Positions 50,794 through 59,333 of a DNA stretch of 64,000 bases are shown in pieces. Within the stretch, counting starts at the first letter, position 1. The number at the start of each line of letters is the position of its first letter. This stretch comes from Citrobacter tructae (GTDB lineage Bacteria; Pseudomonadota; Gammaproteobacteria; Enterobacterales; Enterobacteriaceae), in the NCBI RefSeq assembly GCF_004684345.1, contig NZ_CP038469.1, forward strand, positions 1,364,001 to 1,428,000, given 5' to 3'. The position numbers were made by a program, and so were the translations under genes. The notes below the pieces were generated by a model. It searched no databases and had not been told where the DNA came from. It saw only the letters and a program-made list of their open reading frames with translations.

Positions 50794-51543
50794 TTATTTA
50801 ACGATCCGGAGATGGCTAACGTTCTTGCGATAGCTGCCCCAGTCAAAGTTCACCCACATCCCGCCATCCATCTGGAGGCGATCGATAACCCGCGCGCCCA
50901 ACGCTCCGAGAAGTTCTTCGTGGTTCAGGTTCGTCAGGATCCCCACCGGACGCATCGACGACAGGCGACGGTCGATAACCTGATTCAGAATGACTTTCTC
51001 GCCGTTGCTACCGCGCTGAATACCGACTTCATCCAGCACCAGCAGATCGACTTTGCAGAGGTCATCCAGAAGTGAAGCCTCTGACTGGCCACCGTCGTAG
51101 CACTCGCGAACGCGCAGCATCAGATCAGGGATTGTCACCACCAACACAGATTGGCCACCGGACAGGAGATGATTCCCGATTGCCGCTGCCAGATGGTTTT
51201 TCCCGGTACCAGGACCGCCACTGAACACGAAGCTCGCAAAGCCAGCCCCAAAGTTCTGCGCGTAGCTTTTCGCCATGGTGTAGGCCTTGCGCTGTTGCTC
51301 ACCGGATACTTCGTAGTTGGCGAACGTGCAGCTTCGATGCAGGCTCTGGATGCCAGAGCGACCGAAGATTTTCTCTGTGCGCGCTTTCTGATTCAGCTTG
51401 TCCAGCTCTTCGCAATGTTTCAGGCCTTCTTCCCGCTGCCACGCCAGCAGCTCTGCTGCACTGGTGAACTTAGGCTGAACACCTGGCGGTATGAGTTTTT
51501 TCAGGCGATCAAGAGCGCTGCCGGAATTAACAATGTTTTTCAC
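50794..51543 (-). CDS. DnaC-like helicase loader
   Basis: This 249-residue AAA+ protein has Walker A (G109-GPGTGKNH117) and Walker B (LLVLDEVG, 167-174) and resembles DnaC and phage loaders. It should bring host DnaB to the phage origin opened by the O-like protein encoded 2 bp upstream. Confidence 0.88.
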   Translation of the reverse strand: MKNIVNSGSALDRLKKLIPPGVQPKFTSAAELLAWQREEGLKHCEELDKLNQKARTEKIFGRSGIQSLHRSCTFANYEVSGEQQRKAYTMAKSYAQNFGAGFASFVFSGGPGTGKNHLAAAIGNHLLSGGQSVLVVTIPDLMLRVRECYDGGQSEASLLDDLCKVDLLVLDEVGIQRGSNGEKVILNQVIDRRLSSMRPVGILTNLNHEELLGALGARVIDRLQMDGGMWVNFDWGSYRKNVSHLRIVK

Positions 51544-51545
51544 CG

Positions 51546-52457
51546 TTACCCCCTGAATCCGGTTGGGATGGTTTTATCTGGCTCAGAAATGCGGTTCACA
51601 TCCCTGCCCGTTTTGCGGTCATTGAGAGCGAACTTCGGTTTGAACAGTCCCTGGTATCCGTTGGCGATACTGGTGTTGATCACATCAACGGGATCGTGAC
51701 CTTCGTCCATGCAAGCCTTGAGCAACTTGAATGCTTTGGTGACTGTCATTTCGGTCTTGATGGCTTTGCCAGACTGTTGGCGGTAGGCAACCCACTCACT
51801 CCAGGACACAGAATCAAGCCACTCAGGAACGGGAATCGTCAGCGGGTCAAACTTACCCTTCCCCTTTGGGGGATTAGAGGGGGTTAGATCTGTATTTATA
51901 TTTGTATTTGGAAGAATGTCTTTGGTGTTCCCTGTTTTCAGGGATACCTCTCCCTGTTTTTGGGGATGGTTATCCCCGTTTTCAGGGATGATTGAAGGGG
52001 TAAAATTGCTATCCCTGAATTCAGGGATGGTAATAACCCATGTGACAACTTCAGCAGCAGGAAACACCGCTGGACACTTCATGCAATTTGGCTTGGTATA
52101 CGCCCATTTATCCAGGCTGGTATTAATCCCTATGTATCTGGTTTGCCCAATGCGGCGCAGGATGATGATGTTCCGATAGGCAAGGCTCAACACGGCTTCA
52201 GATACGTGCTTCACCTTCAGCGTCGTTTTATCTGCAATGAGGCTATTGGCGATGCGGTCAGAACCCTTAGACCAGCCATAGGTCAGACGAACGATAGCAT
52301 TCAGCACCCGGAACTCGCGCCCGGATAGTTCGACGATACACAGGGCATCCTGAATCTGGTTGGCCAGGCGCAAATAGCCTTTCTCCAGTTCAGCCATGCT
52401 GCTCTCCTGTTTCCCCTGCTGCGTGGGGAATTTGTATATTTCAGCGGTATTTGACAT
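51546..52457 (-). CDS. O-like replication initiator
   Basis: This 303-residue protein has an N-terminal winged-helix domain like phage O proteins (GYLRLANQIQDALCIVELSGREFRVLNAIVRLTYGW) that binds the iterons within its own gene, and a C-terminal part for the loader. ATG 52457 follows GGAG; 11 earlier codons are not supported. Confidence 0.85.
   Translation of the reverse strand: MSNTAEIYKFPTQQGKQESSMAELEKGYLRLANQIQDALCIVELSGREFRVLNAIVRLTYGWSKGSDRIANSLIADKTTLKVKHVSEAVLSLAYRNIIILRRIGQTRYIGINTSLDKWAYTKPNCMKCPAVFPAAEVVTWVITIPEFRDSNFTPSIIPENGDNHPQKQGEVSLKTGNTKDILPNTNINTDLTPSNPPKGKGKFDPLTIPVPEWLDSVSWSEWVAYRQQSGKAIKTEMTVTKAFKLLKACMDEGHDPVDVINTSIANGYQGLFKPKFALNDRKTGRDVNRISEPDKTIPTGFRG
51930..52028. 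repeat. Replication origin iterons inside the initiator gene
   Basis: Four 16-bp near-palindromes of the form CCCTGTTTTCAGGGAT start at 51930, 51952, 51974 and 52013; the first three are exactly 22 bp apart. An AT-rich tract (about 51888-51915) lies next to them. The layout copies lambda ori, with iterons in the O gene and an adjacent unwinding region. Confidence 0.82.
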
Positions 52458-52541
52458 ACTGTTCTCCGCAATTACGTCCTGTTTTTGCACCTGAAGGCCG
52501 TTGGTGTTCGAGCACCGCGGCTTTCGCCATTTTTGAACCCG

Positions 52542-53081
52542 TCATACAACCCCCAGCATCATCTGCACCATCTCCATCAATGGACCGGTTAAGCCAGGGT
52601 CAACGCGGTACATCTCCACGATCCCCTCACTCAACTCTTTCAGCTTCTGATGACGCGGCGCATCCATTGCGACAGCTATCTTCGCTTCGCTGGTTTCCTT
52701 CTCCATACGTGCCAGGCGAGCCATGATGTTGTCTTCTGGCAGCAGGCGACTGCGAAACTCAATCGGCAAAACCGCGAGGATTGCCGGAGTCAGCTGGCGA
52801 ACGTTCTCGCGGTACCGCTCGCTGTTGAAATGGTTGTCCAGGAAGCGGAAAAGCTTCTGGCGCTTTCGGCAGAGATCATCAGGGAAAGTGATGTCGTCAC
52901 CACCCTGAGCCTGGTACTCTTCGATGATCAGAGCCGTAACTACGTCCTGACCATCAGCACCAGCCCAGGAGCGAACCGCATCACGAATATTTTCATGGTT
53001 CGGGCAATCCGTTGTTTGAGCGCGATTTATCATCGGGCATGTAGAAAGGTTGTTATTCTGTTGAAATGTAAGTGATTGCAT
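52542..53081 (-). CDS. YdaT-like regulator (CII-equivalent)
   Basis: This 179-residue frame resembles the YdaT family of the Rac prophage, first called toxins and now seen as CII-like transcription activators in some phages. The N-terminal part (HENIRDAVRSWAGADGQDVV) and C-terminal helices fit. The real start may be Met17 (53033). It lies directly after the Cro-like gene, where lambda has cII. Confidence 0.7.
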   Translation of the reverse strand: MQSLTFQQNNNLSTCPMINRAQTTDCPNHENIRDAVRSWAGADGQDVVTALIIEEYQAQGGDDITFPDDLCRKRQKLFRFLDNHFNSERYRENVRQLTPAILAVLPIEFRSRLLPEDNIMARLARMEKETSEAKIAVAMDAPRHQKLKELSEGIVEMYRVDPGLTGPLMEMVQMMLGVV

Positions 53082-53083
53082 TT

Positions 53084-53344
53084 TTACAACCTCATTTGTT
53101 TTCCGGTTGTTGATTCAGCGGCCTGTGGGGAAAATTCAGGCCAGATGCGCATCCATTTCTCAGGTAGGCAGTCAGCGCGGTTAACGACGCCATTTGTGAA
53201 GCGCTCAATTTCGATGGCCCTCTCCGGTGAAATAGCTGAGGTGCATGACGCCATTTGAGATAAGTAAGGCATGGAAATCCCAAGCTTCTTAGCCAACCAT
53301 TTGGCATTACCGCGCTGCTGGGATAGATAATCTTTGAGTTGCAT
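53084..53344 (-). CDS. YdaS-like Cro repressor
   Basis: This 86-residue helix-turn-helix protein (MQLKDYLSQQRGNAKWLAKK, then LGISMPYLSQMAS) matches the YdaS family. It is first in the early minus-strand operon, preceded by GGAGG and the predicted pR, so it should play the role of Cro. Confidence 0.82.
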   Translation of the reverse strand: MQLKDYLSQQRGNAKWLAKKLGISMPYLSQMASCTSAISPERAIEIERFTNGVVNRADCLPEKWMRIWPEFSPQAAESTTGKQMRL

Positions 53345-53372
53345 ATGTGCCCTCCAAGTAAGGTGTTTTATG

Positions 53373-53428
53373 AGTTTACTAATTACTAAACCTTTTAGTC
53401 AAGTATTTGCTTGTTTAGCATTAACTAA
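53373..53428. promoter_or_regulatory. Right operator and pR
   Basis: Minus-strand promoter boxes TTGACT (53402-53397), 18-bp spacer, TAAACT (53378-53373). Half-sites ACTAA/TTAGT recur at 53378, 53385, 53395 and 53424, between the divergent repressor and Cro genes, as expected for shared operators. Confidence 0.65.
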
Positions 53429-53441
53429 TCAAAATACGCAC

Positions 53442-53801
53442 ATGAGCACAGCAGATATCCGTAGGAAGCAGCTAAAGGCATGGTTTGCCGGTAAGTCGCT
53501 ACCAGAAAAAGAGAAGAGCTATTTATCGCAATTGATAAATGGCAAGACCTCCTTTGGTGAAAGAGCCGCCAGAAGAATTGAGCGCGACTATGGTATGCGC
53601 CCTGGTTATCTTGATACTGATGAACAGCACCCTGATAAAGCCAGTAATGATACGATTCTACTAGTTGATGAGTTGGAGTTGCTTTTGCATTACCGCGCCT
53701 TCCCAGATTCAGAGAAGAAGGCTGTTCTCCAGGAATTTAAAGCTAAGCACGATAAGTACAATAAGCTTTTCCAAGAACTACTGGCATCTCGAAATAAATA
53801 A
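53442..53801 (+). CDS. Short prophage repressor (RacR-like), no cleavage domain
   Basis: This 119-residue protein has an N-terminal helix-turn-helix (KEKSYLSQLINGKTSFGERAARRI) and a helical C-terminus, but lacks the S24 self-cleavage domain of lambda CI. It diverges from the Cro gene and should hold lysogeny. ATG 53442 is preferred; the 36 codons before it cross the operators. Confidence 0.78.
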   Translation: MSTADIRRKQLKAWFAGKSLPEKEKSYLSQLINGKTSFGERAARRIERDYGMRPGYLDTDEQHPDKASNDTILLVDELELLLHYRAFPDSEKKAVLQEFKAKHDKYNKLFQELLASRNK

Positions 53802-53891
53802 CCTATCCCTCTCAAACTAAACCGCCATATCGGCGGTTTTTTTATGTCTTTACGCCACTTCAATCCACTAATCGCCCTAATCCCTCATACG

Positions 53892-53959
53892 TTTAGTACG
53901 AGCTTAATAATTTTGTTTATAATTTACTTTACAGGATGGTTTAGTAATGAGTAAACTAA
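53892..53959 (+). promoter_or_regulatory. Left promoter (pL-like) and operator
   Basis: A TATAAT box (53918-53923) is preceded by TTTAGT and followed by the inverted repeat TTAGT-N9-ACTAA (53941-53959), the same half-sites as in the right operator. The -35 box is poor. It would start the recE-recT-int operon. Confidence 0.55.
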
Positions 53960-54165
53960 TCCCATCAACAACGCGCTGCGTTGCTCCGATAAACGTTCCG
54001 CCAGCCTGGCGACAAGGGCAAAACATAGAAGTGAGCTTCGCGGTGGTGAACTGCAGAGTTAAAACGCTCAACTGTGAAGATCAGCACCACGGCACCACCA
54101 GCGAAGTTCACTCGAAAAACTGGAGAACATCATGGTTCATCAGCACTACGGTACACAGACGGTAA
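53947..54165 (+). CDS. First ORF of the left operon
   Basis: This 72-residue ORF (MSKLIPSTTRCVAPINVPPA) starts 24 bp past the TATAAT box, with AGGA before it. Its end overlaps the next gene by 34 bp. The C-terminal half looks unstructured, so it may be a leader or a small real protein. Confidence 0.45.
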   Translation: MSKLIPSTTRCVAPINVPPAWRQGQNIEVSFAVVNCRVKTLNCEDQHHGTTSEVHSKNWRTSWFISTTVHRR

Positions 54166-54338
54166 ACCGCGGCGCAGTTCAGCCTGGAATGCTCGTCAAA
54201 CATAAGGATTCAACCTGGACGGCATCAGCTAATGCTCGCGGTCGTTTGTATCTGCATCGCGGCGTTGAGATGACTTACACCAGGGATTTGCTGGTTGAAG
54301 TTTATCTGAACGGTCTGGGGAATGGCCTCAGCCATTAA
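54132..54338 (+). CDS. Small early protein
   Basis: This 68-residue protein (VNRGAVQPGMLVKHKDSTWT) has a strand-rich SH3-like look and starts behind GGAGA. It is followed closely by the Cys-rich peptide gene. Function is unknown. Confidence 0.6.
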   Translation: MVHQHYGTQTVNRGAVQPGMLVKHKDSTWTASANARGRLYLHRGVEMTYTRDLLVEVYLNGLGNGLSH

Positions 54339-54349
54339 CGGAGAGTGTC

Positions 54350-54511
54350 ATGCAAGACAAGAAATGCGGTTATTGCAGCAAGCCGGTTAAACCGGAAGAA
54401 GTAATCAAAAGTACCCTTCTCTACCGCAACGGCTCACAGCTGGCGCGCAAAGAGAAAGAGTATTGCTCCAGACGTTGCGCTTCGCACGACCAGATGGCTC
54501 ACGAAGGCTAA
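54350..54511 (+). CDS. Small zinc-ribbon-like protein
   Basis: This 53-residue protein begins MQDKKCGYCSKPVKPEEVIK and has two cysteine pairs (CGYC and CSRRC), a likely zinc site. ATG 54350 follows GGAGAG. Small proteins of this kind often act as nucleic-acid or protein adaptors in phages. Confidence 0.65.
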   Translation: MQDKKCGYCSKPVKPEEVIKSTLLYRNGSQLARKEKEYCSRRCASHDQMAHEG

Positions 54512-54650
54512 CGTAAAACCCGCGCAAGGCGGGATCTACGTCCGGTGGTACCGACCAAAGTTACACCGGAAACAACATCAAAACCAAAGTTAACCCAATG
54601 GGCGCTATCAATGGTCCGGGGATTCTAACACCCAAAAATGAGGATCTCAC

Positions 54651-57137
54651 ATGGAATTTCCATATGTAGTTAAAGCCACGCAAAAGTCGGGAAAGCCTGA
54701 TGCTTTTGTCTGGTTCGCTGCGAAAACTGAGGCTCGCGCCAACCTGATGCTGGACGTTGCGCTGGAAGATGCAGGTATCGAGACCGGTCGTGGCAAGGAC
54801 TACGCCAAACCGATTCGCACTGATTTTCCTGTTGTTGATGACCTGCCGGAAGAAGGTGAAGTTGATTTCACCTGGTGTGATCGTTACGAGCTGGCCGAAG
54901 ACCAGCGTACCTGGAATGTGAAATTGAAAGCTGATAACGCGGCGCAGGAAGAAAACCACCAGGCTGATGACAATGTCGTTGATGGTGAAACCGGCCATGC
55001 AGACGAATCCCAGCAGGCAGAACAGCCGCAGTTGATCACTGTCGCCACCCTATCCTTGCGCCAGCGTATCTTGGCTCAGTTCATCTCTGATGAATATGTT
55101 TATCACATCGATGCTGAGCAAAAGAAAATTATTCAAGGACTCGAGCTGGATATGGATAACAGCTACGTCCAGAACCTGCTGCTTGCTGCTGAAAACGTGG
55201 AGTTTTTCAAGAATGCTGCTGAGATTGACATCTCCCGGGTTGTAGCTGCTCTGAAAACCGTCTTCCCGGTCGAAGGGAAACGGACTGAACTATCTCTTGT
55301 AATGCGGTTCATCAGGATCTGGTTCAATACTGATTACATCGACCGTGGCATTCTGGCGCGCGAATGGGCCGCCGGTAACCGCATCAGTAATGTTCAACGC
55401 ACTGACTCCGGTACAAATGCCGATGGCGGATATGTCACCGACCGTGGCGATGGCGCACATCACACGCTGGATACACTGGATTTAGAGATTGCCTGCGCCC
55501 TTCTGCCGATGGACTTCAACCACTTCGAAATTCCAGGCAGCATTCTTCGTCGCGCCAAAGAAATCGTAGCCAAAAAAGAAGAACCGTGGAAATCATGGAG
55601 CAGCATCCTGCGCAATCAACCAGGCGTTCTGGGCGTAAACCGCACAGCCATTTTTAACCTGGTACGCATCGCGCCGGAGAATATTCACCTGACACCTGTT
55701 GCTCATCTGGAATTTGTTAACCAGACGATGACTGCTGAATTCAACGCTGCGGTTGAGTTATGGCCGTTGCCTGTAGCTGGCGCGCAGGAACCAAACGCTC
55801 AGGATCAACCTCGCGTTGAGAATCTTGGCGCAGGAGTTTTCTCCATTGATGGCCTGATGGGTGATCAACAAACACATACAGATGACCGTTCACCACTTAA
55901 TAAGGAAACCACCAGCAATGTGCAGATGGAAGAAACTGTCAGTGATGAAGAGCAGGCTGGTAATGAAGTGCAGTCAGGCGAAAGCAGTCTGGAAACTGGT
56001 GAAGAGTCACATACCGGCCAGCAAGCCGATGTAAACCAGAATGCGGATTCTGTCGCCCAAAATAGCAATTTTGTAAACCAAACCGAACCGGTTGCGGCAC
56101 AAATCAAGCCAGAATCTCATTCTGACGAACCGGCTGTTGTGTATCCTGCTTACTTTGAGCCAGGCCGCTATGAAGGATTGCCGAACGAGGTTTATCACGC
56201 AGCGAACGGTATCAGCTCAACCCAGGTGAAAGACGCACGTGTCAGCCTGATGTTCTATCACGGCCGTCACGTGACCAAGACTATCCGTCGCGAAAGCAGC
56301 GAAGCGCTGACGTTCGGTAGCCTGGCGCACACCCTGGCCCTGGAGCCCGAAAAGCTCCACGAAGAGTTTGCGGTATTCCCAGGTATTCCTGCTGAGGCGT
56401 TTACCACCACCGACTCCATGAAGGCGTTCATTCGAGAATTTAACGCGGATAAGCCAAAGGCCGAGCAACTGAAGCTCACCGGTAAGAAAGAAGAACTTCA
56501 GGCGGCGATACGCGCGGTCAGCCCGGAGGCCATTTTCGCTGATGAATTTGAGCAGCAATGGCGCGATAGCGTTGATGGGAAAACCATCCTGTCCAGAGAA
56601 CAACTGACGCTGGCCACGGCAATTCAGCAAGCCCTACTGAATCATGAATCAGCCGGGAAACTGCTGCGCCATCCTTCCCGTTCAGTGGAAACCAGTTATT
56701 TCGGGATGGACGACGAAACCGGTCTGGAAGTCCGTGTGCGCCCTGATCTTGAGGTTGAAATCAACGGCGTTCGTATCGGTGTTGACCTGAAGACGATCAG
56801 CATGGGACGCGTTAAGCAAGACGGTTTGCGCGCCAAACTGCACCGGGAAATCATCGACCGCGACTACCACCTCAGCGCTGGCATGTATTGCTCCGTTGCC
56901 GACTTTGATCAGTTCTTCTGGATCTTCGTCAACAAAGACGAGGGCTACCACTGGGTGGCGGTAATTGAGGCATCGGAAGATTTGCTCGACCTCGGGCTGC
57001 TGGAGTATCAGCGCACCATGCGTGCACTCGCAAATGCGTATGACACCGATTGCTGGTCTGCACCGATAACCGAAGACTACACCGACGAACTGAACGACTT
57101 CGACCTGCGCCGCCTTGAAGCGCTGCGTCTGGCTTAA
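54651..57137 (+). CDS. recE: Exonuclease VIII RecE
   Basis: This 828-residue protein is Rac-type RecE. The nuclease lies in the C-terminal third (about 500-828; EVYHAANGISSTQVKDARVS, FGSLAHTLALEP, and the core VDLKTIS). It degrades 5' ends of double-stranded DNA to give 3' tails for RecT. The N-terminal half, of unclear role, includes an acidic, low-complexity linker (about 400-500). ATG follows GAGG. Confidence 0.92.
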   Translation: MEFPYVVKATQKSGKPDAFVWFAAKTEARANLMLDVALEDAGIETGRGKDYAKPIRTDFPVVDDLPEEGEVDFTWCDRYELAEDQRTWNVKLKADNAAQEENHQADDNVVDGETGHADESQQAEQPQLITVATLSLRQRILAQFISDEYVYHIDAEQKKIIQGLELDMDNSYVQNLLLAAENVEFFKNAAEIDISRVVAALKTVFPVEGKRTELSLVMRFIRIWFNTDYIDRGILAREWAAGNRISNVQRTDSGTNADGGYVTDRGDGAHHTLDTLDLEIACALLPMDFNHFEIPGSILRRAKEIVAKKEEPWKSWSSILRNQPGVLGVNRTAIFNLVRIAPENIHLTPVAHLEFVNQTMTAEFNAAVELWPLPVAGAQEPNAQDQPRVENLGAGVFSIDGLMGDQQTHTDDRSPLNKETTSNVQMEETVSDEEQAGNEVQSGESSLETGEESHTGQQADVNQNADSVAQNSNFVNQTEPVAAQIKPESHSDEPAVVYPAYFEPGRYEGLPNEVYHAANGISSTQVKDARVSLMFYHGRHVTKTIRRESSEALTFGSLAHTLALEPEKLHEEFAVFPGIPAEAFTTTDSMKAFIREFNADKPKAEQLKLTGKKEELQAAIRAVSPEAIFADEFEQQWRDSVDGKTILSREQLTLATAIQQALLNHESAGKLLRHPSRSVETSYFGMDDETGLEVRVRPDLEVEINGVRIGVDLKTISMGRVKQDGLRAKLHREIIDRDYHLSAGMYCSVADFDQFFWIFVNKDEGYHWVAVIEASEDLLDLGLLEYQRTMRALANAYDTDCWSAPITEDYTDELNDFDLRRLEALRLA

Positions 57138-57151
57138 TGGAGGATTTGACC

Positions 57152-58192
57152 ATGCAAAATACCAACATCATCACGACTGAGCAGGCACCAAACACCATTT
57201 CTGCCAGTAACGCTGTATTCAACGTGCAGGCGCTAGGCCAGCTCACCTCTTTCGCTGAATTGATGGCGCAGTCTGCCGTCACCGTCCCCAAACACCTGGC
57301 GGGGAAACCCGCCGACTGTATGGCTATCGTCATGCAGGCTATGCAGTGGGGAATGAACCCATATGCAGTTGCCCAGAAAACACACCTGGTCAACGGTGTG
57401 CTGGGTTACGAAGCGCAGCTGGTTAACGCAGTAATCTCCAGCTCCAGCGCCATTATTGGCCGCTTCCATTACGAGTACGGCGGTGACTGGGAGAAGATCG
57501 CCGGGAAAAAAGACGGTCGTGATGAATTAGGTCTGTTTATCCGGGTTGGCGCCGTACTGCGCGGAGAAGAAGAAATCACCTGGGGCGAGCCAATCTACCT
57601 GGCAGATATCACCACACGTAACTCCCCATTGTGGAAAACAGCGCCGAAACAGCAGATCGCTTATCTGGCGGTAAAGTACTGGGCTCGCCTGTACTGCCCA
57701 GAAGTCATCCTCGGCGTCTACAGTCCAGATGAAGTTGAGCCACGCACTGAGAAAGAGATTAACCCAGCACCGAAGCACGTTAACCTGGCTGATATATCAG
57801 GTGACACCGTCACAACTACGCAAAGCGCACACGAATCGTCGGTAAATATCGACGCTCTTGCCGATGATTTCCGCGAGCGCATCGAGGCTGCACAGGATGT
57901 TGATAGCGCAAAAGCACTGCGCGCTGATATCGAAAGCGCGAAGGCCACGCTCGGATCTGCCCTGTTCACCGAGCTGAAGAATAAGGCAGTGAAGCGCTAC
58001 TACCTGGTTGATTCACGTAACAAGGTTGAAGCCGCGATCAACTCCCTGCCGTCTCCGGATGAACCGGATGCAGCTGAACGGTTTGGGGAAGTTGAGCGAG
58101 TTCTTGCAACGGCGAAACGTCATCTGGGCGACGAGCTGCACGATCAGTTCAGCATCACCTTGGCGGATATGAAACCGGAATACGTGGCCTAA
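57152..58192 (+). CDS. recT: Single-strand annealing protein RecT
   Basis: This 346-residue protein matches the RecT family (LAGKPADCMAIVMQAMQWGM; APKQQIAYLAVKYWARLYCP). It coats RecE-made tails and anneals them to homologous strands. ATG 57152 lies behind GGAGG, 14 bp after the recE stop; an ATG at 57137 is inside that ribosome site. The C-terminal third is longer and more helical than in E. coli RecT. Confidence 0.88.
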   Translation: MQNTNIITTEQAPNTISASNAVFNVQALGQLTSFAELMAQSAVTVPKHLAGKPADCMAIVMQAMQWGMNPYAVAQKTHLVNGVLGYEAQLVNAVISSSSAIIGRFHYEYGGDWEKIAGKKDGRDELGLFIRVGAVLRGEEEITWGEPIYLADITTRNSPLWKTAPKQQIAYLAVKYWARLYCPEVILGVYSPDEVEPRTEKEINPAPKHVNLADISGDTVTTTQSAHESSVNIDALADDFRERIEAAQDVDSAKALRADIESAKATLGSALFTELKNKAVKRYYLVDSRNKVEAAINSLPSPDEPDAAERFGEVERVLATAKRHLGDELHDQFSITLADMKPEYVA

Positions 58193-58198
58193 GGGAGG

Positions 58199-58218
58199 CG
58201 GGAGGGCGAACCCTCCCG
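58199..58218 (+). other. Stem-loop after recT
   Basis: CGGGAGGG-cgaa-CCCTCCCG is a perfect 8-bp stem with a tetraloop and no T-run, 10 bp before the next start codon. It may protect or regulate the mRNA rather than terminate it. Confidence 0.5.
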
Positions 58219-58226
58219 GTAACGAG

Positions 58227-58571
58227 ATGAGTAAATCTTTAAACGCACGCTGCATCCGCCGCTGGGAAATTGAGTTCAAAGGACGTTGCGATTCGAAAGT
58301 AAGTCCTTGGTGGCGCAAACAGCACCTTCGCGGTTACATCCGGGAATGCGCCCTGACAACTGCCGGCTGCATGGTTGAGCGTATGGCTGAGGACAACGCT
58401 CTGGTTGATTTTCAAGGTAATGGTCGCGGCTGGTCACCGGAGTTCTCTGCCTGGTACCACGAACGCCGAGAACAGTATCTTAAAGAGGCGCGCGACTATC
58501 TAAACGAAGACGCCACCAATGACGAGATCGACGAGGAAATCCAGAACGAGCTGGAGGCCTGGAATGACTGA
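58227..58571 (+). CDS. Early protein downstream of recT
   Basis: This 114-residue protein (SLNARCIRRWEIEFKGRCDS) is basic at the start and acidic at the end. Similar proteins are seen between recT and int in Rac-like phages. Function is unknown. Confidence 0.65.
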   Translation: MSKSLNARCIRRWEIEFKGRCDSKVSPWWRKQHLRGYIRECALTTAGCMVERMAEDNALVDFQGNGRGWSPEFSAWYHERREQYLKEARDYLNEDATNDEIDEEIQNELEAWND

Positions 58572-58767
58572 GCTAAATTATAACCCGGCAGACCCCGATA
58601 AAATGCAACTCCCGAAGGGTAAGACCTGCGGCGACTGCGCCCATATCCGTCGCTGTAAGGCAATTTTCGGACATACCGAAACCGATGCATATTGCGATTG
58701 GTCGCCGTCCCGAGCGGTTTTCCGTCAACCATCCAATCCAGAAGGCGGTGACCATGCGATTAATTAA
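58564..58767 (+). CDS. Small cysteine-containing early protein
   Basis: This 67-residue protein has Cys in CGDCAHIRRC and DAYCDW, suggesting a zinc site. ATG 58564 overlaps the previous stop (ATGA). Confidence 0.65.
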   Translation: MTELNYNPADPDKMQLPKGKTCGDCAHIRRCKAIFGHTETDAYCDWSPSRAVFRQPSNPEGGDHAIN

Positions 58768-58996
58768 CCGAGGCAACCAGCAATCCCCGTTAGCGCGTCA
58801 GGCATGCCACATAGCACTGGCCACTCATCACGAACGCTACGGCGACTATGGCCGCAGCAAGATGAAGGAGACGTACACGGTGAGAGTTGAAGGTGTGAAG
58901 GTCTGGGTGGAAGTGGTGAACCGTAAGGCGAGTTACGTGGCCACGGCGATGACAGGTATGCGCCGGTTGCGCGCCCTGCCAGGTCAGGTGAGTTGA
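58754..58996 (+). CDS. DUF4060-like protein
   Basis: This 80-residue basic protein (MRLINRGNQQSPLARQACHI) fits the DUF4060 family of lambdoid early regions. It overlaps the previous gene by 14 bp. No function is known. Confidence 0.65.
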   Translation: MRLINRGNQQSPLARQACHIALATHHERYGDYGRSKMKETYTVRVEGVKVWVEVVNRKASYVATAMTGMRRLRALPGQVS

Positions 58997-59060
58997 TAAC
59001 GATTTTTCATTAACAGTTTTCCGGCGGCTCTATAATAAGTTGCCGGAAGCCGGAGGTAGT

Positions 59061-59333
59061 ATGGCCAAGCTTCTTAATCTGCAGGAATGGGCGAATTCAA
59101 CTTATTCAACCCCACCGTCTCTTTCAACACTTCGCCGCTGGGCGCGGGAGGGGCGCATTTACCCTGCTCCGGAACTTCACGGCAAAGAATACAAGGTCCA
59201 GCCAGATGCTATCTATGTGGATCCGAGCAAAAAGAACCTTCGTCCCAAAGCAAAACACATCTCGCTGCCAACTGGTGGCACTCTACTGGAGAGACTGACT
59301 CATGGCGAAAAGGCCAGTACGTTACGACGCTAA
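59061..59333 (+). CDS. xis: Excisionase (DUF1233 type)
   Basis: This 90-residue winged-helix protein (PSLSTLRRWAREGRIYPAPE) matches phage excisionases and overlaps the integrase start by 32 bp. It directs Int toward excision. ATG 59061 follows GGAGG. Confidence 0.82.
   Translation: MAKLLNLQEWANSTYSTPPSLSTLRRWAREGRIYPAPELHGKEYKVQPDAIYVDPSKKNLRPKAKHISLPTGGTLLERLTHGEKASTLRR

Noticed and set aside
51930..52028. Repeats considered as a CRISPR array
   Set aside because: Only four 16-bp palindromes at 22-bp steps leave 6-bp gaps, and they lie inside an initiator gene; they are iterons.
52542..53344. YdaS/YdaT pair considered as a toxin-antitoxin system
   Set aside because: Position opposite the repressor and before the replication genes fits Cro and CII better; toxicity on overexpression does not show a TA role.
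54561..54998. Minus-strand 145-codon ORF over the start of recE
   Set aside because: It lies antisense to recE, which is conserved and has a good ribosome site.
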